Positions 36,251-45,319 of a stretch of DNA of 64,000 nt are shown here, piece after piece. Position 1 is the first letter of the stretch. Each line of letters begins with the position of its first letter. The stretch comes from Pseudomonas viridiflava (lineage in GTDB: Bacteria > Pseudomonadota > Gammaproteobacteria > Pseudomonadales > Pseudomonadaceae): assembly GCF_900591205.1 (NCBI RefSeq), contig NZ_UUPU01000027.1, forward strand, positions 1 to 64,000. The letters run 5' to 3'. The translations under genes and the position numbers were made by a program. The notes beneath the pieces were generated by a model that searched no databases, was not told the origin of the DNA, and saw only the letters and a list, made by a program, of their open reading frames with translations.

Positions 36251-36655
36251 TTACTCGGTTACAGTCTGTGGCGCGGCGATGGCGTCCCAGCCTTCTTTTA
36301 CGGTAATCAGCAAACGCGCCACTTCGTCGATCATGTCGGCGTCGTTATGCAGATTGGCTTCCATCAGGCGGTTGGTCATGTACGCGTACAGACTTTCCAG
36401 CTGCTGGACGTAAGCCGGGTTATCACTTTTTTGCGCATCCAGGCCGTCACGCAGGCCGATCACGATGTCGATGGCCTTGCCGAGCATCAGGCCCTTGGCC
36501 GCGATGTCACCGCGCGCCAGCGCACCTTTGGCCTGGGCCATACGGTCCAGCCCGCCTTCCATCAACATCTGCACCAGACGATGAGGGCTGGCTTCAGAGA
36601 TCTGAGCATGGGAATTGACCTTCTGGTATTGGCGAAGGGCTCTCATGGGATTCAT
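36251..36655 (-). CDS. fliS: FliS, flagellin export chaperone
   Basis: This 134-residue helical protein has the FliS pattern QYQKVNSHAQISEASPHRLV and MLMEGGLDRMAQAKGAL. It binds the flagellin C-terminus before export. A terminator separates it from fliD, so it may have its own promoter. Confidence 0.94.
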   Translation of the reverse strand: MNPMRALRQYQKVNSHAQISEASPHRLVQMLMEGGLDRMAQAKGALARGDIAAKGLMLGKAIDIVIGLRDGLDAQKSDNPAYVQQLESLYAYMTNRLMEANLHNDADMIDEVARLLITVKEGWDAIAAPQTVTE

Positions 36656-36703
36656 GTTTCTACCTCGTGACAGGCGACAGCGAAAAGGATTCTAGTAACC
36701 AAT

Positions 36704-36730
36704 ATGTCGACTGGGTCGCAAAAAGCTTTA
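36704..36730 (-). promoter_or_regulatory. Possible sigma-28 promoter for fliS
   Basis: TAAAGCTTT on the reverse strand is followed at sigma-28 spacing (15 bases after TAAA) by GTCGACAT, 5 of 8 matches to GCCGATAA. The -35 half is good, the -10 half weak. Confidence 0.3.
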
Positions 36731-36748
36731 GCGCCAGTCGTCCCGCGA

Positions 36749-36781
36749 TAAAAAAAGGCCAGGCAGGTTGCCTGGCCTTTA
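36749..36781 (-). terminator. Rho-independent terminator after fliD
   Basis: Stem AAAGGCCAGGCA/TGCCTGGCCTTT with a short loop, followed on the reverse strand by a run of T. It begins 14 bases after the fliD stop. Confidence 0.9.
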
Positions 36782-36794
36782 TCGTTACATGGGA

Positions 36795-38204
36795 TCAACT
36801 AGTGGTCTTGACGTTGTTCAATGCATTGAGCGTGGTCATGACACTGGTGCTTTGCTGACGCAGCTGGGCGACCAGAGTGTCCATGGCGTTGTATTTGGCC
36901 GACAGGCTGCTGGTGAGCAGGGTCATGCGCTCGTCGAGCGAGGACTGCTGCTTGGTCAGGTCCTTGAGGGTGTCGGACAGCGACGTGGAGCGGGTTGCGA
37001 GGATGCCAGTGGTGGACTTGGCGAAATCATCCGTAGCGCTTTTCATGCGCGCCAACATGCCATTCGTCCCGGAAAACATACTGCTGATATCGGCAGCGTT
37101 AGTCGCAACAGCCTTGTCCCACTTTTTGTCATCCAGCGTCAGCAAGCCAGTAGTCGAACTGGTAGTCACACCAAACTGAGCCAAGGACTTGAACGTACCG
37201 GTACCCGACAACGTGTTGAACTCGTTGCGGATCGCATTCTGCAGCGAGCGCATGGTCGAGTCGCCGGTCAGTGCTGCCGCCGTGGTGCTACCGTCAAGGT
37301 TGGTGGTGACCTTGGTTTCGGCGTTCATCGCAGTGATCAGGGCGTTGTAGGTATCGACAAAGCCTTTGACCCCGGACTTGAGGGCCGCATTGTTAGTACT
37401 GACCGTAATCAGCGTGGCGTTTCTTGCGGCGGTTACACCCCCCGTATCGCCAGCCGTCGTCAGTGCAGATACCGACACCAGCTTGATGTTCACCCCGCTG
37501 AGGGCGCCTTCGATGCTGTTGGTCTTGGAGACCGAAGCCACACCGTCAATGCTGTACAGCGCATCCAACGGTTTATCAACCACCGTAGCGCCGGCATCCA
37601 ACCCGGAATTACCCGAGAGGGTCAGATCCGAGCCCGTCCCCATGTTGGTCGAGGTCAGAATCAGCCGCGAGCCATTGGAGTCGGTCTGGATGTTCGCACT
37701 CAAGCCCGAGGTGCCGAACTGGGTGTTGATCGAGTCACGCACCTGTTGCAGGGTCGCGCCGGCCGGCACGCTCAGGGCGAAATCCTTGCCCGACTGGGAA
37801 ATGGTCAAGGTGGTCGGCTTGTCGGTCGCGTTCACGACAGTGGTGGCACCACTCGCGTAGTTCGCGCTCGACAGCTTGGACGCCTGCGCCAGTTGGCTCA
37901 CAATCAAACGGAAACTGCCGTTGGACGCGGTGTTGCTGGCCGTCATGGTGGCGACCTTTTCGTCCGAGGACGAGCCGGTCAAGCCCGTGAAGCTGTTGCC
38001 CGTGGACATGGTGTCCAACGCGCCACGGAACGCATCCAGCGCGGCCTGAATCTTGCCGATCGAAGACAGCGTGGTGGTCGCTTTCGCGGAAGCGGTGTTG
38101 ATCTGCGTCTGCTTGGGCACCTTTTCGGCGTTGACCAAGGATGTCACGATCGCTTGCGTATCGATGTTCGAACCGATACCACTTACCGTTGAACCCGCCA
38201 TCAT
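36795..38204 (-). CDS. fliD: FliD, filament cap protein
   Basis: This 469-residue hook-associated protein 2 has conserved termini (VSGIGSNIDTQAIVTSLVNAEK and SSLDERMTLLTSSLSAKYNA) and a variable middle. Five subunits cap the filament and guide flagellin folding. Two ATGs are adjacent; AGGAG lies just upstream. It follows flaG by 77 bp. Confidence 0.94.
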   Translation of the reverse strand: MMAGSTVSGIGSNIDTQAIVTSLVNAEKVPKQTQINTASAKATTTLSSIGKIQAALDAFRGALDTMSTGNSFTGLTGSSSDEKVATMTASNTASNGSFRLIVSQLAQASKLSSANYASGATTVVNATDKPTTLTISQSGKDFALSVPAGATLQQVRDSINTQFGTSGLSANIQTDSNGSRLILTSTNMGTGSDLTLSGNSGLDAGATVVDKPLDALYSIDGVASVSKTNSIEGALSGVNIKLVSVSALTTAGDTGGVTAARNATLITVSTNNAALKSGVKGFVDTYNALITAMNAETKVTTNLDGSTTAAALTGDSTMRSLQNAIRNEFNTLSGTGTFKSLAQFGVTTSSTTGLLTLDDKKWDKAVATNAADISSMFSGTNGMLARMKSATDDFAKSTTGILATRSTSLSDTLKDLTKQQSSLDERMTLLTSSLSAKYNAMDTLVAQLRQQSTSVMTTLNALNNVKTTS

Positions 38205-38281
38205 CTATCTCCTGTTCGGTGGCTGCCGTTATCTTGACTTATTACGCCTCAAGCCATGACAGCAACAAGTTTCATGCCAGC

Positions 38282-38638
38282 TCAGACCTTGTCATCAAAC
38301 AACAAGTTGCTTGCGCTGGAAAGGTTCTGTGCCAGCTTCAATGCTGTTTCCGACGGAATCTGGCGAATCACTTCACCATTGTCGGTATTGATGACCTTGA
38401 CCACCACACGGTGGGTGGAATCATCAATCGAAAAATCCAGACTGCGCTGAGTCGATTGAACGAACTCACGCATATCGGTGACTGCTTTTTCCAGGTCCGC
38501 GCGCTCCGGCTGTTTGCCGATGGAGGGAGCTTCCTGGACTTTAGTGACGCTTTTGTCGGCTGCCACCTGAGCAGGTGCGCTTTGAGGTGCAACCGGCGGA
38601 TAAGACGGGCTCAGCTTTACACTCATGTCCATGTCCAA
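38282..38638 (-). CDS. flaG: FlaG family protein
   Basis: This 118-residue protein has the FlaG domain in its C-terminal half (LDFSIDDSTHRVVVKVINTD, EVIRQIPSETALKLAQNL). FlaG proteins influence filament length. GAGGAG lies seven bases before the ATG at 38638. The strong fliC terminator lies immediately upstream, and no promoter is visible between, so expression may depend on readthrough or a promoter inside fliC. Confidence 0.9.
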   Translation of the reverse strand: MDMDMSVKLSPSYPPVAPQSAPAQVAADKSVTKVQEAPSIGKQPERADLEKAVTDMREFVQSTQRSLDFSIDDSTHRVVVKVINTDNGEVIRQIPSETALKLAQNLSSASNLLFDDKV

Positions 38639-38652
38639 TCTCCTCTAAACCG

Positions 38653-38688
38653 AAAAAACGGAAGGGCACGTAGACGCGCCCTTCCGTT
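38653..38688 (-). terminator. Rho-independent terminator after fliC
   Basis: Stem AACGGAAGGGC/GCCCTTCCGTT with a loop of about ten bases, followed by TTTTT on the reverse strand, ends about 15 bases before flaG. Confidence 0.88.
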
Positions 38689-38706
38689 AGTTACCAAGCG
38701 CTGGAA

Positions 38707-40131
38707 TTACTGAAGCAGCTTCAGTACAGCGGATGGCAGCTGGTTAGCCTGCGACAGGATCGCGGTGGAAGCCGATTGCAGGGTTTGTTGCTTGGTCAGT
38801 TCGGCGGTTTCGGAAGCGAAGTCGACGTCCTGAACGGTGGAACGTGCAGCGGTGGAGTTCTTCTGAATGTTCTGCAGGTTGTCTGCAGTGGTAGTCAGAC
38901 GGTTCTGGGTAGCACCCAGGCCCGAACGCACGCCGTCGATAGTGCCGATGGCCTTGTCGATTACAGCCAGGGCGTTTTGGGCCTTGGTGGCGTCGGTCAC
39001 GTCGGTTTGAGCAACGGTGGTCTTGGTGGCAGCAGCTTCGGTGGCAGCACCGGCAGCGAACAGACCAGCAACACCAGCACCGCTCAGGGAGTAGCCTTTG
39101 GCGGAATCCAGCGACACTTGACCGGTAACGATCAGGGCGTCAGCCAAAGGAACGGCAGTACCGTAGGCGCCAGCACCGTCTTTAGCAGCAACGCTTACCG
39201 AACCAGGAGCAGTGGAACCGCTGACCACGATGTTTTCACCGGTGTCGGATTTCACTTCCAGAGTCTTCTTGCTTTCGTCGTAGCTGACGCTGATACCCAG
39301 TTTAGCGGCGTTGGATTTCAGTTGGTCGGCCAGGCCGGCTTGGCTGGTCACGCCTTTGAAGTCAACGGACGCGCCGCCTACAGTCAGGGTGAACGAAGCA
39401 GGAGTAGTGGTCGCTGCAGTTTCGTCTACGGTGAACTTGGCTTCGGTGCTGGCAGTTGCAGTCAGGCCACCGATGATGCCGTTCAGGTTGCTGGCGATGG
39501 TTTTAGCCGAGTCGCCGGCTACTACAGTGTAAGTACCAGTCTGACCGTTACCGGTTACGTTGATGTCGCCAGCAACAGTGCCGGTGCCTGGAGCGATGGC
39601 AACGCTTTTCAGCTGCTGGGAGCCGATGTTGTTGGCCGAAACGTTTTCCAGGCTCAGGTTGATGGTTTCGTTAGCGTTGGCGCCAACCTGGATAGCTTTG
39701 GTGCCGTACGAACCGTCCAGCAGCTTCTGGCCACCGAAAGTGGTGGTGGTGGAGATACGGGTCAGTTCCGAAGTCAGAGCCTGGTATTCGTCGTTGTTCG
39801 ACTTACGGTCGTCAGCGCTGAGCGAGCCAGTAGCGGAGGACAGAGCCAGGGTACGCATTTTTTGCAGGATGTCGGTCGAAGCCTGCATCGCGCCTTCAGC
39901 GGTCTGAGCGATGGAGATACCGTCGTTCACGTTTTTTACTGCTTGGCCCAGGCCGTTGATTTGGCTGGTCAGGCGGTTAGCGATCTGCAGGCCGGCAGCG
40001 TCGTCTTTAGCGCTGTTGATACGCAGGCCGGAAGACAGGCGCTGCATGGAAGTGGCCAGGGCGCCGCCAGCTTTGTTCAGGTTGCCCTGAGTAGTGATCG
40101 AAGCAATGTTGGTGTTTACTGTTAAAGCCAT
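38707..40131 (-). CDS. fliC: FliC, flagellin
   Basis: This 474-residue flagellin has conserved N-terminal (MALTVNTNIASITTQ, LSSGLRINSAKDDAAGLQIA) and C-terminal (SQANQLPSAVLKLLQ) D0/D1 domains and a variable middle of about 200 residues rich in Ala, Thr, Ser and Gly. Codon use is strongly biased, as for an abundant protein. The ATG at 40131 has GAGGAT upstream and a sigma-28 promoter about 80 bases before it; the longer open frame upstream is leader. Confidence 0.97.
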   Translation of the reverse strand: MALTVNTNIASITTQGNLNKAGGALATSMQRLSSGLRINSAKDDAAGLQIANRLTSQINGLGQAVKNVNDGISIAQTAEGAMQASTDILQKMRTLALSSATGSLSADDRKSNNDEYQALTSELTRISTTTTFGGQKLLDGSYGTKAIQVGANANETINLSLENVSANNIGSQQLKSVAIAPGTGTVAGDINVTGNGQTGTYTVVAGDSAKTIASNLNGIIGGLTATASTEAKFTVDETAATTTPASFTLTVGGASVDFKGVTSQAGLADQLKSNAAKLGISVSYDESKKTLEVKSDTGENIVVSGSTAPGSVSVAAKDGAGAYGTAVPLADALIVTGQVSLDSAKGYSLSGAGVAGLFAAGAATEAAATKTTVAQTDVTDATKAQNALAVIDKAIGTIDGVRSGLGATQNRLTTTADNLQNIQKNSTAARSTVQDVDFASETAELTKQQTLQSASTAILSQANQLPSAVLKLLQ

Positions 40132-40210
40132 GACGAAATCCTCGTTGGATGGATACTGCGGCTTCCGGCCCTGGCAACCGCCGGGTGTGGCCTGAGAACC
40201 TACGTAATAG

Positions 40211-40237
40211 TTATCGTCGTGGTAGCCGGTTGCTTGA
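40211..40237 (-). promoter_or_regulatory. Sigma-28 (FliA) promoter for fliC
   Basis: On the reverse strand TCAA is followed after 15 bases by GACGATAA, matching the sigma-28 layout TAAA-N15-GCCGATAA with two changes. It lies about 80 bases before the fliC ATG. Confidence 0.8.
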
Positions 40238-40339
40238 GGATTTTTTTCGATTTTTTTGCTGGCGCGGTGCCACCCCTTGTAATTCAAGGGTTTACGCAGG
40301 TGAAAAACCCAGCATTCATTGGCTTTTCTGGCGCCAAAT

Positions 40340-40376
40340 AAAAAACGCCGATGATCTTTCGATCATCGGCGTTTTG
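40340..40376 (-). terminator. Rho-independent terminator after the FabH-like gene
   Basis: Perfect stem AACGCCGATGATC/GATCATCGGCGTT with loop TTTC (read either strand as its complement), followed on the reverse strand by TTTT. It insulates fliC from the upstream gene. Confidence 0.92.
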
Positions 40377-40396
40377 TTGTGCGGGCTATCAAGGCA

Positions 40397-41326
40397 TCAC
40401 GGACGATAGAGAATCGCCGAACCCCACGACAGGCCCACACCAAAACCGCTGATTGCCACGCGCTTCCAGGTGGCGTCCATCACGTGCTTTTCCAGCAGCA
40501 GCGGAATGCTCGACGACACGGTGTTGCCGGTCTCGACCATGTCCTTGATGAACTTGTCCACCGGCGCATCTTCAAAGCGACGCGCCACGGCGTCGACGAT
40601 TGCCGCACTGCCCTGGTGAATGCAGAACGCGTCGATATCGTCAGCCTTGAGGTCCGACTCGTTAAGCAGCTCGTGCAAATGCGCCGGCACCTTGAGCAAA
40701 GCAAAGTTGAAGACCTGGCGGCCGTTCATGAAGAACACGCCATCGCTGACCTTCAGGTGCGGTGCACCGGAACCGTCGGTGCCGAACTTGGACTTGCCCA
40801 GCAACCACGGCGCGCCTTCGCCCATCCAGGTGGCGGTGGCGGCGTCGCCGAACAGCATGGTGGTGTTGCGGTCTTCTGGGTCGACGATCTTCGAATACGG
40901 GTCGGCGGTGATCAGCAGACCGTTTTTCAGGCCGGCGGCTTCCATGAAGCCCTTCATCGCGTAGATGCCGTAGACGTAGCCGGAGCAGCCCAGGGAAATA
41001 TCAAAGGCGGCCACATGAGTCGGCAGGCCGAGTTTGTCCTGAACGATGGCCGCCGTGTGGGGCAAACCCTCTTCATCGCCGTTCTGGGTGACGACGATCA
41101 GCGCGTCGATGGACTCGCGCTTCAACTGCGGGTTATTGGCAAACAAAGCGTTGACCGCCTCGACACACAGATCGGAGGTTTCCTGCGCCGCTTCCTTGCG
41201 CGGCAAAAACGCCGACCCGATCTTGCCAATGATGAACTCTTCATCCTTGGCGAATTTGGCACCCTGGGCGTAGTTATCGATCCCGTCTGCCGGCACGTAA
41301 CTGGCGATGCTTTTTATGCCAATCAT
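40397..41326 (-). CDS. FabH-like 3-oxoacyl-ACP synthase III
   Basis: This 309-residue ketoacyl synthase III has the full catalytic triad: C114 (ISLGCSGYVYG), H237 (CIHQGSAAI) and N268 (ETGNTVSSSIP). It condenses or transfers short acyl groups. It sits alone between flgL and fliC, where other pseudomonads carry flagellin glycosylation genes; in P. syringae a FabH-like protein helps acylate the flagellin sugar viosamine. A related role here is inference; no glycosyltransferase or aminotransferase lies next to it. Housekeeping fatty acid synthesis is the alternative. Confidence 0.88.
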   Translation of the reverse strand: MIGIKSIASYVPADGIDNYAQGAKFAKDEEFIIGKIGSAFLPRKEAAQETSDLCVEAVNALFANNPQLKRESIDALIVVTQNGDEEGLPHTAAIVQDKLGLPTHVAAFDISLGCSGYVYGIYAMKGFMEAAGLKNGLLITADPYSKIVDPEDRNTTMLFGDAATATWMGEGAPWLLGKSKFGTDGSGAPHLKVSDGVFFMNGRQVFNFALLKVPAHLHELLNESDLKADDIDAFCIHQGSAAIVDAVARRFEDAPVDKFIKDMVETGNTVSSSIPLLLEKHVMDATWKRVAISGFGVGLSWGSAILYRP

Positions 41327-41357
41327 TGTGGCTTCCCAATACTAAATAGCTGGAGAA

Positions 41358-41382
41358 CACCCCGAGGGCTAAGCCTGGGGTG
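41358..41382 (-). other. Hairpin in the FabH-like gene leader
   Basis: CACCCC/GGGGTG arms enclose a second GGC/GCC pairing, 32 bases before the start codon. No T-run follows. It may affect translation. Confidence 0.4.
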
Positions 41383-41558
41383 CTGACAATAAAGGGGATA
41401 ACCCCATAAAAATCCCGCTGAAAGCCGCCCTGCAAGGACCCTGTGACGACTTATCCTTTTCACACGATACAGTGAAGATGCGCTTTATGACTCACAGGTC
41501 ACTCAATTTTGTGTGCTTTATGCAAAACCTTCAAACAATTAAACCCCGAAAACGACAA

Positions 41559-41586
41559 CGGCCCAGCCTGTTTCCAGGCTGGGCCG
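41559..41586 (-). terminator. Terminator after flgL
   Basis: A 12-bp perfect stem CGGCCCAGCCTG/CAGGCTGGGCCG with loop GAAA on the reverse strand, followed by TTGTCGTTTT. The T-run is imperfect. It ends the flgF-flgL operon. Confidence 0.85.
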
Positions 41587-41602
41587 CTTGACGTGCCGCC
41601 GC

Positions 41603-43240
41603 TTACATCTTGTTGAACAGGCTCAACTGCGAGACTTTCACAAACGCCAGCTGCGAGGCTTCGAGCATGGTTTGCTGCAAGGTCAGGTTGATCGCGGCCT
41701 CGCCCATGTCGACGTTGGCCAGGGCGCTCATGGTCGAGGTGTTGGCCAGGCCGACGCTGGTGTTCTCGCTGGCCTGCACGGTGAGTGCGTTCTGGCGGGC
41801 GCCGATGGAACCGCGCACGTTGTCGACCTGATCGGACGAGTTAGTCAGATTACTCACGGCGGCGTTCAAGGCGTCCTGGAGTTTGACGCGCGCGCCTGGA
41901 ATACCGTCCGCCGGTAGCTCCAGCGCCCTGCGTAGCTGACCCAGGGTGTCGAGGGCGTTCTGGGTTTTCTGGGTGGTGTTGCCGACTGCAAACTGATCAC
42001 CAGCGTTCGGCGCACTGCTCAACTCAAAGGTGACGCCTGCCGCCGTGATCGTGTCCTTGGCCGGTGCGATGCCAGGCACGACCACGCCATTGTCGACAAT
42101 CGGCTTACTGTTGGCGGTGTAAGGCTGGGCATACACCTTGAACTGCGAAGGGTCGGTGTCGTCGAACTTGATCAGGATCCCGCCGTTACCCGGAAAGGTG
42201 CTGGCATAGTCAGCCGAGCTGCTGACCTTGGCATTCACCAATTGCGCCGCCGAGGTGTTGCTCGCGGTCCGCGAGGTGTTGAACGCGTCCGGCGTGGCGC
42301 TCAAGCTGAACTCACGCCCCGTGACCAGCGCATCGGCATTCGGCCCGGTGGCGGTGTCAGTGAGGTCAACCGTAATGTCGAACTTGACCCCGCGCACGTT
42401 GATGCTGGCGCTGCCTTCCTTGGTGGAGTCGAACGTGCCATTACCGGGCAGCTGCGAGGTAATGTTGTTGTTGTCCTTGTCAGTCACAACGTACTGGGTG
42501 CTGCTGGTGAACGTCACCTTGTACGGCTGGCCGTCGACAAACTGTTTGGTGTAGTCGACGCCAGAGGTGACCAGGCCCGCCGAGATCGCGACCTTGTGGT
42601 CATCCACCAGCGGCGGCGAAATTGCCGGTGCCACAGGGCCCGCTGCCGGTGCAATATAATTGGACTGGGTGCGGCTGGTGTTCACCGCCCCTTCCAGGAT
42701 GGTCTTGCCGGTGTCGCTGGTGCGCACATTCAGCGTCTCGGACACCTGCAGGCTCAGCTCATTCTCGTCGCCCTGATAGCTGTAAGTGCCATCGTTGTTG
42801 CGCGAGTACGGCGGCGTGTCGGTCTTGGAGCCAGAGAACAAATAGTTACCCGCCGAATCCTTGCTGTTGAGCAGGCCCAGCAGTTGATCTTCGAGGGCAC
42901 CCACCTCCACCGCAATCGACTTGCGGTCCGCATCGCTGGTCACGCCACCGGCACGCAGGGCCAACTGGCTACCGGCCTGAATGGTGGTACTGATCGCCGT
43001 CAGCACGCTTTCTTCGTTGGTCAGCGTATTTTGAATGCTGGTGATATTGCCGCTGTACTGGGACAGCATGTCTTTTTGCTGTTGCAGCATCAGCAGGCGT
43101 TGCGCGGCAACGGGATCATCGGCGGCGGTCTGCACACGCACGCCGGAACTCGCCTGCTGCTGGGCCTGCACCACACTGGAATAGTTGCTCTGATACTTGC
43201 TGGCACTGGTGTCGAAATACTGCTGAGTAGAAATGCGCAT
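41603..43240 (-). CDS. flgL: FlgL, hook-filament junction protein
   Basis: This 545-residue hook-associated protein 3 has flagellin-like ends (MRISTQQYFDTSASKYQSNY and LEASQLAFVKVSQLSLFNKM). It is longer than most FlgL proteins; the extra length is in the middle (about 190-400), outside the conserved coils, and has the Thr/Ser/Asp/Gly-rich character of a surface domain. It lies 14 bp after flgK. Confidence 0.94.
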   Translation of the reverse strand: MRISTQQYFDTSASKYQSNYSSVVQAQQQASSGVRVQTAADDPVAAQRLLMLQQQKDMLSQYSGNITSIQNTLTNEESVLTAISTTIQAGSQLALRAGGVTSDADRKSIAVEVGALEDQLLGLLNSKDSAGNYLFSGSKTDTPPYSRNNDGTYSYQGDENELSLQVSETLNVRTSDTGKTILEGAVNTSRTQSNYIAPAAGPVAPAISPPLVDDHKVAISAGLVTSGVDYTKQFVDGQPYKVTFTSSTQYVVTDKDNNNITSQLPGNGTFDSTKEGSASINVRGVKFDITVDLTDTATGPNADALVTGREFSLSATPDAFNTSRTASNTSAAQLVNAKVSSSADYASTFPGNGGILIKFDDTDPSQFKVYAQPYTANSKPIVDNGVVVPGIAPAKDTITAAGVTFELSSAPNAGDQFAVGNTTQKTQNALDTLGQLRRALELPADGIPGARVKLQDALNAAVSNLTNSSDQVDNVRGSIGARQNALTVQASENTSVGLANTSTMSALANVDMGEAAINLTLQQTMLEASQLAFVKVSQLSLFNKM

Positions 43241-43254
43241 CGTCCCAGACTCCC

Positions 43255-45309
43255 TTAAAGACTATTGATCAGCGTACTGAAGGTTTCTTGCGCAGCCTTG
43301 ATGATCTGCGACGACGCGGTGTAGTACTGCTGGAACTTGATCATGTCGCCCGCCTCTTCGTCCAGGTTGACCTGGGACACCGAGTTGCGCGCATTCTTGT
43401 TAGCCGTCAACAGCGCGGTAGTGGCCGTGGTGTCAGTGGCGGCCGCAGCGGCCTTGGCGCCGACGGTGGACACCAACTTACTGTTGGCCCCCACCAGGCT
43501 GAGGCCGCCACTGCCATCCGCCGCCACACCCACCGTCGCCTTGGTCTGCAGGTTGATCAGCGCTTGGGCATTACGGTTATCGGACTTGCCGCTGGCATTG
43601 AACGAGAACGAGGTGCTGTCACCGTTGGTGGGCGAACCGGCCACCGTGGTGTCGAAGCTGAAGCTTTTGGCCGGGTTCAGCAAGGTGCCACTGGCATCGC
43701 GCATCGGTACGCTGATGGAAATCTTGTTGGCCTGGCCCGGGACGATAGTGCCCGACCCGATAGATTCGCCCTTGGAGTTACTCAGGGTGTAGCTCTGGGT
43801 GCCATCGGCCGCTGTGTCGCCGAATACCATTTTCACCGGCATCGAATTGGCGATCCCGACACGCAGCTGTGCGGCGTCGGCGCCGCCCTCGATGTCGATG
43901 GGCACCGTCAGGGTCGGCGGTGTGAACGTGCCGGTGCCCTGGTTGGTCTTGCCCGCCTCGCCCTGCAACGGCCCGGCAAACGCAATCTTGCTCGGGTCGG
44001 TGAGCACGGTGCCGATTTCCTTGGCGCCGTTGGCGGTCGGGCTGACCTTGAAACTGTCACCGGCCTGCACCCCCACCGCGCCGTTGTTGACCGCCAGGGT
44101 GAACCCGTCGATGACCGGAGGCGGCGTGGTGCTCAGATCATAGGTGCCCATGGCCTTGCCGTCGGAACGCAGCACGGTCACCTTGTTGAGGTTGGTACTG
44201 TCGTTGAAGGAGACCTTGTAGTCGAAGTTGGTCAGCTTGCTGCTGTCGGCAATCGTCACGCCCAGGCTGGCGTCGCCCGTGTTGCCTTGTGCCGCCTGGC
44301 TGCGCAGGGCGATGGACGCCGCGCTATTGATGTCCTTGAACATCGAAGCACCGAACTCACCATTCAGGTCCACACCCTGGCCGAGCTGACTGTTGATCGC
44401 GTCGGCGGTGACGATGGCAATGCGGCCCAGGTCATTGATCGCCGGCATCAATACGTCGCTGCGATAGCGCAACAGGCCGCCGATACTGCCGCCGCTGACC
44501 ACGTTACCCAGGTCGACTGCGGTGTTGCCGGACATGTTCAGTTGGATGGTGTATTGGCTGGTGTCGCTTTTGCTCGGCACGGCGGAAATCGTGTTGGACT
44601 GATCACCCAGCACCAGCGATTGACCGCTACCGGTGCTGACACTGAACACACCGTTTTTTTCGCTGGCGGTCACGCCAATCAGCTCATTGAGCGAGCGCAC
44701 GGCTTCGGCGCGTGCATCCAGCAGGTTGGCCGGCGTGGTGTTCGACGAACCCTGCACCTGGTTGATCTGCTTGTTGAGCGAAGCAATCGAGGAGGTCAAC
44801 TGGTTGACCTGATCGCTCATGGAGGTCAACTGGCTGTTGATGGTTTCTTTTTGCTGGCTCAACTGGGTGGAGATCGAGTTGAAACGGTTGCTCAGCGTTT
44901 GAGCATTGGTCAGCAGGATCTGGCGCGCCGAGGTATCGTTCGGGTTGGCCGACGCCGTCTGCACCGCAGCAAAGAACGAACTGAGTACGGCCGACATGCC
45001 GGTGGTCTTGTCCGACAGGGTCTTGTCAATGGCACTGGCCTGGTCCAGGTACGCCGCCGCATCGCTGTTGAGCGAGGTGCTGTTCTGGTAGGCGGTGTCC
45101 AGGTACTCGTTGTACACCCGGCGCACGTCGGCCAGGGTGGTGCCGCTGCCGATGAACACGCCGCCGAACTGGTTCGACGCCGTTGCGCTCTGGGTGGTCT
45201 GCTGACGCGAATAGCCCGCGGTATTGGCGTTGGCAATGTTATTACTCAAGACCGACAACGATCCTTGAGCGGCATTGAGCCCTGACATCCCGATACTGAG
45301 CAAACTCAT
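43255..45309 (-). CDS. flgK: FlgK, hook-filament junction protein
   Basis: This 684-residue hook-associated protein 1 has the rod/hook N-terminal signature (MSGLNAAQGSLSVLSNNIAN, NTAGYSRQQ) and C-terminal coil (GDMIKFQQYYTASSQIIKAA). It is the first HAP laid on the hook. Length is usual for Pseudomonas. Confidence 0.95.
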   Translation of the reverse strand: MSLLSIGMSGLNAAQGSLSVLSNNIANANTAGYSRQQTTQSATASNQFGGVFIGSGTTLADVRRVYNEYLDTAYQNSTSLNSDAAAYLDQASAIDKTLSDKTTGMSAVLSSFFAAVQTASANPNDTSARQILLTNAQTLSNRFNSISTQLSQQKETINSQLTSMSDQVNQLTSSIASLNKQINQVQGSSNTTPANLLDARAEAVRSLNELIGVTASEKNGVFSVSTGSGQSLVLGDQSNTISAVPSKSDTSQYTIQLNMSGNTAVDLGNVVSGGSIGGLLRYRSDVLMPAINDLGRIAIVTADAINSQLGQGVDLNGEFGASMFKDINSAASIALRSQAAQGNTGDASLGVTIADSSKLTNFDYKVSFNDSTNLNKVTVLRSDGKAMGTYDLSTTPPPVIDGFTLAVNNGAVGVQAGDSFKVSPTANGAKEIGTVLTDPSKIAFAGPLQGEAGKTNQGTGTFTPPTLTVPIDIEGGADAAQLRVGIANSMPVKMVFGDTAADGTQSYTLSNSKGESIGSGTIVPGQANKISISVPMRDASGTLLNPAKSFSFDTTVAGSPTNGDSTSFSFNASGKSDNRNAQALINLQTKATVGVAADGSGGLSLVGANSKLVSTVGAKAAAAATDTTATTALLTANKNARNSVSQVNLDEEAGDMIKFQQYYTASSQIIKAAQETFSTLINSL

Positions 45310-45319
45310 GGTTCAGACC

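Noticed and set aside
38262-38281. Possible sigma-54 promoter before fliD (TGGCAT ... TTGCT)
   Set aside because: Spacing between the GG and GC is three bases too long; sigma-54 promoters do not tolerate this.
43288-45285. 665-codon open frame antisense to flgK
   Set aside because: Composition is that of an antisense shadow, and flgK has intact conserved ends and a normal length.
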